From contig JAVKOQ010000025.1 of assembly GCA_031835245.1 (NCBI GenBank), positions 117,001 to 181,000 of the forward strand: DNA of 64,000 nt. Reading direction: 5' to 3'. Below are positions 58,896 to 64,000 of this stretch, piece after piece. Positions within the stretch are counted from its first letter, which is position 1. Each line of letters opens with the position of its first letter. Position numbers and translations under genes: made by a program. The notes beneath the pieces are model-generated. The model did not search any database and was not told the origin of the DNA. It saw only the letters and a list, made by a program, of their open reading frames with translations. The stretch is from Balamuthia mandrillaris. Taxonomy: Eukaryota; Discosea; Longamoebia; Balamuthiidae.

Positions 58896-60945
58896 ATGTG
58901 CGAGTTCATCAAAGAGTTTGGGGTGATTGACGGGGAGTACGATGAGATCGTCACCGCCCTCATCGCCCACTGCAAGCGGGACCAGGGGGAGTTCCACCCC
59001 TCCGAGCTCTACAACCGCCTGGAGGCCCGCAAACACGTCGACCAGGGCAAACGGCGCTCCCTCTTCAAGACCTTGAGCGACGGGGAGAGCTTTCGCCTGG
59101 CCCAAGCCCTGGTGGACAAGCTCAACGCGGTGGATGGCTGCCACAACTACTTCTTCCTGGTGCGCAACAACCTGACCTTCATCAAGTATGCGGAGGGGGA
59201 CTTCTTCTCCGCTCACGAGGACTTTCTCAGCCTCTCCTCCAACCTTCTGGAGGAGTTCACCCTCATCCTCTGCGTGGATGCCGACTGCGAGGGCGGGGAG
59301 ACGGTGTTCCACCTCAATCGCTTCTTCACGCACACCTCCAAGGCTTCCATCACCCCCAAGCATGCGGTCCTCTTCCGCAAGGACCTTTGTCATGAGGGCG
59401 CTCTCCTTCGTCGTGGCTACAAAGAGATCCTCACTTTCAACCTCTGGGCCACTCCCCGCAACAGCAAGAGCAAGAGCAAGAGCAAGAGCAACAACGGCAA
59501 AGAAGACGGAAAGGAAAGGTTGGTGGTGGCCTCCTTCGAGGGGTCGGAGGGACAGGTGTACGTCATGCCTCTGTCCAACGTGATGGCGTTTGAGAACAAG
59601 ATGGCAGGCTACATTCGCTTCCGAGGCTTGGAGGAGGGAAGGCAGCCGATCATCAACATCCACTTTGGTGGGGAGGAGGAAGAGGAGAGCATGGGCATCA
59701 CCCATGAAAGCTTTGACACCATTTACAGGATCATGATGAGGATGTACGTGCCTCAACACCAGATGGACTGGCAGCTGGTGGACTACTTCAACATCGATCC
59801 CAAGAACGTGTTGTTGGATGTCACTGTCCTTTCTTCTTCTGCTGCTGCTGACGCTTGCGCTTCTTCTGATACTGGCTCATCGTCATCGAGTATGGAACTT
59901 CCGACTGTAGAAGAACTGAAGCTGCGACCCTTCCTTAATGCAAGCGCGAAGGAAGAAGATGAAGAAGAAGATGAAGAAGAAACTCGTCTACATAAACGGC
60001 ACCGGGCCGTAGATGACCAGAAGACCACCAAGCCAGATAACGCCACCTTCTCCGTTCCTACCGCCACCAAAGCCCTGTTGGACCTGCAAGACGACATTCT
60101 GTTGGTGCCAACTCCTGAGATGGTAGAATATATTTGCTCCAGCTGCGTGGCTCCCAATCATCTTCCTTTCTTGCCCTTCCTCACTGTCTGGGTGGAAGGG
60201 AGCTATGGCTATGGAGGAGGCATGGCCGACACCCCTCCTCACTTTTTAGACATGCAACCCGTCTTTGCCAGCTTCGGCCAATCTCATAATCTCCTTCAAA
60301 GAACTCCGCTCGCTACCAAGGTCCAGTCCCTCGTTATGGCACTGTAGTGACAACAATCTTTGGAGCGTGGTGGAAGCCGATGAGCATCTCTACTCGGCTG
60401 AACACGTGCCACATCCTACTCCTGTGACGCTTCAAGACGCCAAGCTTACGGAAGAGCAGAAAGAATTGCTTGCAAATGGATCACTTCCCTACTGCGAAGA
60501 TGGGAAAACGCTGTTTCTCTGTGGCGATGACCTTCGTTGGAGGAGCGGAGAGTTTCATTACGGACTGGAGGTGGCTTGCCCCAAGCTGAACACCAGCCTC
60601 TTGATGCGCATGCTCATGGTCCATCACTACAACGACACAAGGTTGAGCGATGGCACTTTGTTGATGAGAGGTGTGGTTCCCGGCACTATCTTCCAGGGTC
60701 CGTTTTACAACCTGGACAAAGAAGGCAGAACTTACCTTTCGGAGAAGCATCATTTCCAGGCTGCCTTGCAACGTTTGGACGGTCTGCATTTCTTTGATAG
60801 CCTGCTTGCAAAGTTGGCAAACGGCGAGGCCAAGAGCCTAAACTTCCCGCAGGCAAAACATAGCTTCTCTCAAAACTTTTGCAACGAGGATGTTTATGCT
60901 GCTCTCAAAATCACGCTCATCTGCGGTTTCCTCCGCATGGTCTGA
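58896..60945 (+). CDS. 2OG-Fe(II) oxygenase-like protein with a frame break
   Basis: Two open frames follow each other. 58896..60347 encodes 483 residues ending at TAG, and the continuation to 60945 is in the +1 frame. The N-terminal domain fits a 2-oxoglutarate oxygenase: FFSAHEDFLSLSSN supplies His-x-Asp, EFTLILCVDADCEGGETVFH the middle strands, HAVLFRKDLCHEGALL the distal His and RRGYKEILTFNLW a 2OG-binding Lys. Ser/Asp/Glu-rich linkers follow. The second part (SVVEADEHLYSAEHVPHPTP, HYGLEVACPKLNTSLLMRML, FQGPFYNLDKEGRTYL) is well-formed protein sequence ending CGFLRMV, so it belongs to the same gene. A normal intron of suitable length and phase was not found; a 22-bp GT-AG possibility exists. 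An indel, a very short intron or +1 frameshifting at CTG TAG would all restore the frame. Confidence 0.7.
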
Positions 60946-61457
60946 AAAAAAACAAAACACAACCTCTTGTCTTTCTTCTTAGCGGCAAAAAATTTTACGT
61001 CGACAGCATTTCGTTGTACGTCGACACGATAGGTATAATGTCGACACAAAGTGAAACCACGCGCGCATAATATGTCGACACAAATCAACCACAAATAAAA
61101 TGAAAAGTTAGACGTCATCGCGCCGCCGCCAGAATGAAGGACGAAATGCAAGGAAAAACCCGCACAAGAGTAGAGACATACACATACACACACACACCAA
61201 AGCTTTGACCGAAAGGAAAAAGGAGAAAATATCACAGTGACACCGTAATCTGCCTTTGCTCCAAGCCTGCGGTGGTCACAGATACATTGGTCTGGTGTTT
61301 GGACAAAGGACGATAATATATTGGTTGTGTGTTCTTTCTCGTTTTTTGGGTGACGGACAGCGGCAGAGCTTTGCTGTACTGGGCGGCAATAAAAAGTAAC
61401 GTGACATAGGAGAAGAAGAACAACAAGCAAGATCTAGAACAAGAACAAGGAAAAAAA
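60946..61457. other. Intergenic region with GTCGACA cluster
   Basis: Four GTCGACA-containing sites occur within ~85 bp (around 60998, 61019, 61039 and 61073), two of them preceded by TAC. ACACAC-rich sequence lies at ~61176-61198. The rest holds the promoter of the FSP1-like gene. No coding sequence is supported. Confidence 0.5.
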
Positions 61458-63215
61458 ATGTGGCGGTGGATCGAAGTGACGCTGTTGGGCTCTGCTCGGT
61501 TGTTGTTTTGGATGGCGTTGCACCTGTGGGTGGCTCTGCGGCTGGTCTTCCTATTCTGGCCGTTAGCCCTCTGGGACCGTGTTACTCGTTTTGAACAGGT
61601 CCGTTTTTCTTCCTTTTGGTTACTTTTGAGGCTAATTTTGTTTCATCTGTCTTTTTGCTTCTTCTTTTTTTTTTCCACGGGGGTACAGAGAAGAAAGAGA
61701 CTGCCAAGGCTCGTCGTGGTGGGAGGCGGCTTCGCCGGAGCCTACGTTGCCAACTCTTTGCAACGAGAGTTCCAGGTGACCCTTATCGACACCAAGCCCT
61801 ACTTTGAGTTCACGCCCAGCGTGCTGCGCACGGTGGTGCAACCTTCCCTTCTGCCCGGCCTTCGCATTCCTCACTCCCGTTACCTGCGTGGCGCCACCGT
61901 CTCCTGTGATACTGTCTCTTCTCCTTGTTCTTCTCCTTCCTTTTCTTCTTTCTCCTCCTCTTTTACCTCTCCACCACCACCAACTATGACTCGAACGACA
62001 CTTCCTACTGACTACACAACCTCCCGAGAAAGAGGAGATGAAGGCGAAGAAGATTTCTCCTCCAACAGTGGAGCACCCTTGATCCACATAGGGACGGTGA
62101 CCGAGGTGCGCAGCAACCCCAACGAAGTGATCACCTCCACTGGCCAAACCTTTCCCTACGACTACCTGGCCCTCTGCACCGGCACTAGCTACAAGGCGCT
62201 GTGGCAAGGGGTGGGGATCTTTTCAGCAGGAAGCGGGGAGGGTTTGGTAGGACGCAACGCTCATGTCGATCTGGCAAGGGCGCAGGACGTGTTGATCGTT
62301 GGTGGCGGTTTGGTTGGAGTGGAACTGGCGGCAGAGATCCTGCATCATTTCGAGGAGCATCAACAACAAGAGGAGAAGAAGCAGAAACAATTGCAAAGAC
62401 AGGAAGAAGGAAAAAGGCAGAGGCGAGTGACGATAGCGCAAGCAGGAGCGCTGTTGGGAAGGATGGATGAGAAGGCGAGCAAGTACGCGACGGCTTATTT
62501 GGAAGAGAAAGGGGTCAAATGGCTTCATGAAGGCATTCAGAGCAATCCTTCGGTTGGAGAGTTTGTTACGACCGAAGGCAAAAGGGTGAAAGCGGATGTT
62601 ACCTTTTGCTGCGTCGGTGGAACTCCTAACTCCTTTTTCTTACGTTCCCCTTGTGCGCTTTCGGTGCGACTGGAAGGAGAAAAGGAAGCAAGAGAAGGAA
62701 GACAAAGAGACAACTTCAAAGACAGACTAAAAGGCAAAGGATGGATTCGAGTGAACGAGTACTTGCAGTTGGAGGGAGAGGAGCGCATCTTTGTTGCAGG
62801 AGATGTGACGGCGGTGGATGAAGAGAAGTTGGCTCAGTCCTGTGAAACGGCAGCGGCGGTTGTAGTGCACAACCTGCGGCGGCTGATGAAACAGGACAGA
62901 GAACAACTCAAGGGCACGAAACTGAACATGACACCAGCGATGAACGAAACTACTAGTGTGAAGCAAGGAAGAGCCACAGAACGTTGCGGAGGAGGAGGTG
63001 GCGGCAATCTCGAAAAGCTGAAAGAGAAAGACAAACTGGAACAAAGAGCGTGGCAGGCCGGTTGGGCCAAGTACCAGCCTCGTCCGCGGATCATGGTGGT
63101 CAGCCTGGGACCCTATCGCGGCATTGTACAGTGGGGGGCCTGGTCCTGGTGCGGCTTTCTTCCCGCTCTCCTCAAAGAGGTGGTCGAGTGGAAGTGGCGT
63201 TTCCAGTACGCATAA
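61458..63215 (+). CDS. FSP1/AIFM2-like NAD(P)H oxidoreductase with N-terminal membrane segment
   Basis: Exons are 61458..61598 and 61689..63215, giving 555 residues. The first exon encodes a hydrophobic stretch (SARLLFWMALHLWVALRLVF) that should anchor the protein. The FAD-binding Rossmann motif is LPRLVVVGGGFAGAYVANSL, the NAD(P)H one is DVLIVGGGLVGVELAAEILH, and the second FAD contact is EERIFVAGDVTAVDEEKLAQ. PYDYLALCTGTSYK fits the family. FSP1 reduces ubiquinone and vitamin K to radical-trapping quinols, and NDH2 relatives feed electrons to quinone; which applies here is not clear. Ser/Pro, Gln/Lys and Gly-rich insertions enlarge the protein from ~370-400 residues. The C-terminus LGPYRGIVQWGAWSWCGFLP resembles other AMID/FSP1 ends. 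A GGCX-like vitamin K enzyme occurs at 13.0-15.6 kb, but a link is speculative. Confidence 0.85.
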   Translation: MWRWIEVTLLGSARLLFWMALHLWVALRLVFLFWPLALWDRVTRFEQVRFSSFWLLLRLILFHLSFCFFFFFSTGVQRRKRLPRLVVVGGGFAGAYVANSLQREFQVTLIDTKPYFEFTPSVLRTVVQPSLLPGLRIPHSRYLRGATVSCDTVSSPCSSPSFSSFSSSFTSPPPPTMTRTTLPTDYTTSRERGDEGEEDFSSNSGAPLIHIGTVTEVRSNPNEVITSTGQTFPYDYLALCTGTSYKALWQGVGIFSAGSGEGLVGRNAHVDLARAQDVLIVGGGLVGVELAAEILHHFEEHQQQEEKKQKQLQRQEEGKRQRRVTIAQAGALLGRMDEKASKYATAYLEEKGVKWLHEGIQSNPSVGEFVTTEGKRVKADVTFCCVGGTPNSFFLRSPCALSVRLEGEKEAREGRQRDNFKDRLKGKGWIRVNEYLQLEGEERIFVAGDVTAVDEEKLAQSCETAAAVVVHNLRRLMKQDREQLKGTKLNMTPAMNETTSVKQGRATERCGGGGGGNLEKLKEKDKLEQRAWQAGWAKYQPRPRIMVVSLGPYRGIVQWGAWSWCGFLPALLKEVVEWKWRFQYA

Positions 63216-63225
63216 CACTTGTCTA

Positions 63226-63288
63226 CAAAAAACAGTGCGTCTACAAAAACCCGTTTGTCTACAAAAACTATTGTGTCCACAAAAAATG
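63226..63288. repeat. Short tandem repeat with GTCTACAAAAA core
   Basis: Four ~18-bp units (core GTCTACAAAAA, last one GTCCACAAAAA) follow immediately after the FSP1-like stop codon, with variable 7-bp spacers. Confidence 0.8.
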
Positions 63289-63533
63289 AGTTAAATGTCG
63301 ACTCTCAAAAAAAAAAAGGCGGGAAAACACCAGAGGAAACCGTGTTGGGTAGATGCGTGGCGGCAGGCAGAGTTTGGTTTACAGGAGGCGAATAGGAAAT
63401 GTGAGTTGACACGCGTGGCTGACTTGGAAACGTTCCTCCGTCACTTGTGCTGCTACTTGCTCGCTACACTTTTTTTTTTTGTTCTTTGTCATGACAAAAA
63501 ATTTAAAAAAAAAAACGTAGCAGCTGATCAGGA

Positions 63534-64000
63534 ATGGCACAAACGCTGGGGAGCGTGATCTTTGTGGACGTGGAAGTCAAAGGTACGCACCGGGTGGTGG
63601 TGGTGGTGGTGGTGGTGGTGGTGGTGGTGGTGGTGGTGGTGGTGTGGTGGTGTGGTGGTGGTGGTGGTGGTGGTGGGGGTGGCATCGGTGAAATTCAGAC
63701 TGCTTACCATCGGAAACCATTGGCATGGACGTTAAAACCAAAATAGGCTTGTTGGTCGAGTCGGTTCATCACCAGCAGCAGCACTCCACGCGCGCGGTCG
63801 TTCAGGTCAGACACGGTGCTGTGCTGTGCTTGCACTGTGCGCTGCATGTGCTTCGAGATGACAAGCACCTGAGCGTGCGCAAGAAAGCCATTGCGTCCGA
63901 GATGCTTCAAGTACCCTTCACCTCCTTTTGCTTTCTATGTCCTGACCACTTGGACCAACGCTTCCGGTTCACCAAACACGTCGAATTAGATATTTTACTT
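63534..64000 (+). CDS. 5' part of an unrecognised gene, cut by window end
   Basis: Exon 1 is 63534..63582 and exon 2 runs from 63747 to the window edge, in phase, giving 101 residues so far. The protein starts MAQTLGSVIFVDVEVKG, followed after the intron by LLVESVHHQQQHSTRAVVQV, RHGAVLCLHCALHVLRDDKH and SVRKKAIASEMLQVPFTSFC. No family is recognised; alternating hydrophobic strands suggest a globular start. Intron 1 is filled by an ~85-bp (GTG)n tract. The splice is supported by a GTACGC donor and an AAATAG acceptor. Confidence 0.55.
63594..63678. repeat. (GTG)n microsatellite
   Basis: About 28 GTG/GGT units in the first intron of the gene starting at 63534. This is the only long G-rich triplet repeat in the window. 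Confidence 0.95.

Overview
This window is nuclear DNA from a protist with compact, intron-rich genes. Genes lie on both strands and are often separated by only 100-500 bp. Introns are mostly 50-150 bp with GT-AG ends, although introns carrying simple repeats grow to 200-380 bp. The gene set is eukaryotic: a STAT with an SH2 domain, a GATA factor, TAF12, HOP2, a RhoGAP, ZYG11-like LRR/ARM proteins, a ubiquitin protease and an F-box protein. A STAT together with a GATA factor, an eukaryotic-type hemerythrin and FSP1-like and PF10127-like enzymes would suit an amoebozoan or similar free-living amoeba, but the sequence alone cannot name the species. Exon structures given here are manual splice predictions checked for phase. 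No RNA evidence was available.

Layout. 1-8.7 kb: a truncated gene, a hemerythrin, a RhoGAP with a low-complexity and RGG-rich N-terminal half, and two disordered proteins. 9.2-12.4 kb: a nine-exon STAT. 13.0-15.6 kb: a vitamin K-dependent gamma-carboxylase-like membrane protein. 15.8-17.2 kb: TAF12. 17.4-19.3 kb: a predicted nucleotidyltransferase. 19.4-21.0 kb: a mitochondrial-type methionine aminopeptidase. 21.2-22.5 kb: a Rolling-stone/AIG1-like membrane protein. 22.9-24.1 kb: HOP2. 25.5-34.4 kb: two head-to-head ZYG11-like LRR/ARM paralogues. 34.6-35.8 kb: a UIM/coiled-coil protein. 36.4-37.3 kb: an F-box protein. 37.4-39.6 kb: a serine carboxypeptidase. 40.0-40.7 kb: a GNAT acetyltransferase. 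41.4-42.9 kb: a GATA zinc-finger protein. 44.1-46.9 kb: an atypical CLC transporter. 47.6-49.1 kb: an ABHD11-like hydrolase. 49.2-50.2 kb: an RsmE-type methyltransferase. 50.4-50.9 kb: a cupin. 51.3-52.1 kb: an acyl-CoA-binding protein. 52.3-56.0 kb: a MYND-USP-CS-SEC-C ubiquitin protease. 56.8-58.7 kb: a secreted beta-propeller protein. 58.9-60.9 kb: a 2OG-Fe(II) oxygenase with a reading-frame break. 61.5-63.2 kb: an FSP1-like oxidoreductase. 63.5-64.0 kb: the start of an unrecognised gene.

The genes do not form one pathway. Recurring themes are ubiquitin biology (USP, F-box, UIM and the ZYG11-like proteins), transcription (STAT, TAF12, GATA) and probable mitochondrial enzymes (MetAP, ABHD11-like, RsmE-like, FSP1-like). 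The most notable genome-level signals are a perfect 392-bp inverted identity between the ZYG11-like paralogues, a perfect 216-bp dispersed copy of a nucleotidyltransferase exon next to the F-box gene, and CT/CTT microsatellites that nearly always lie with the pyrimidine strand as the sense strand of introns.
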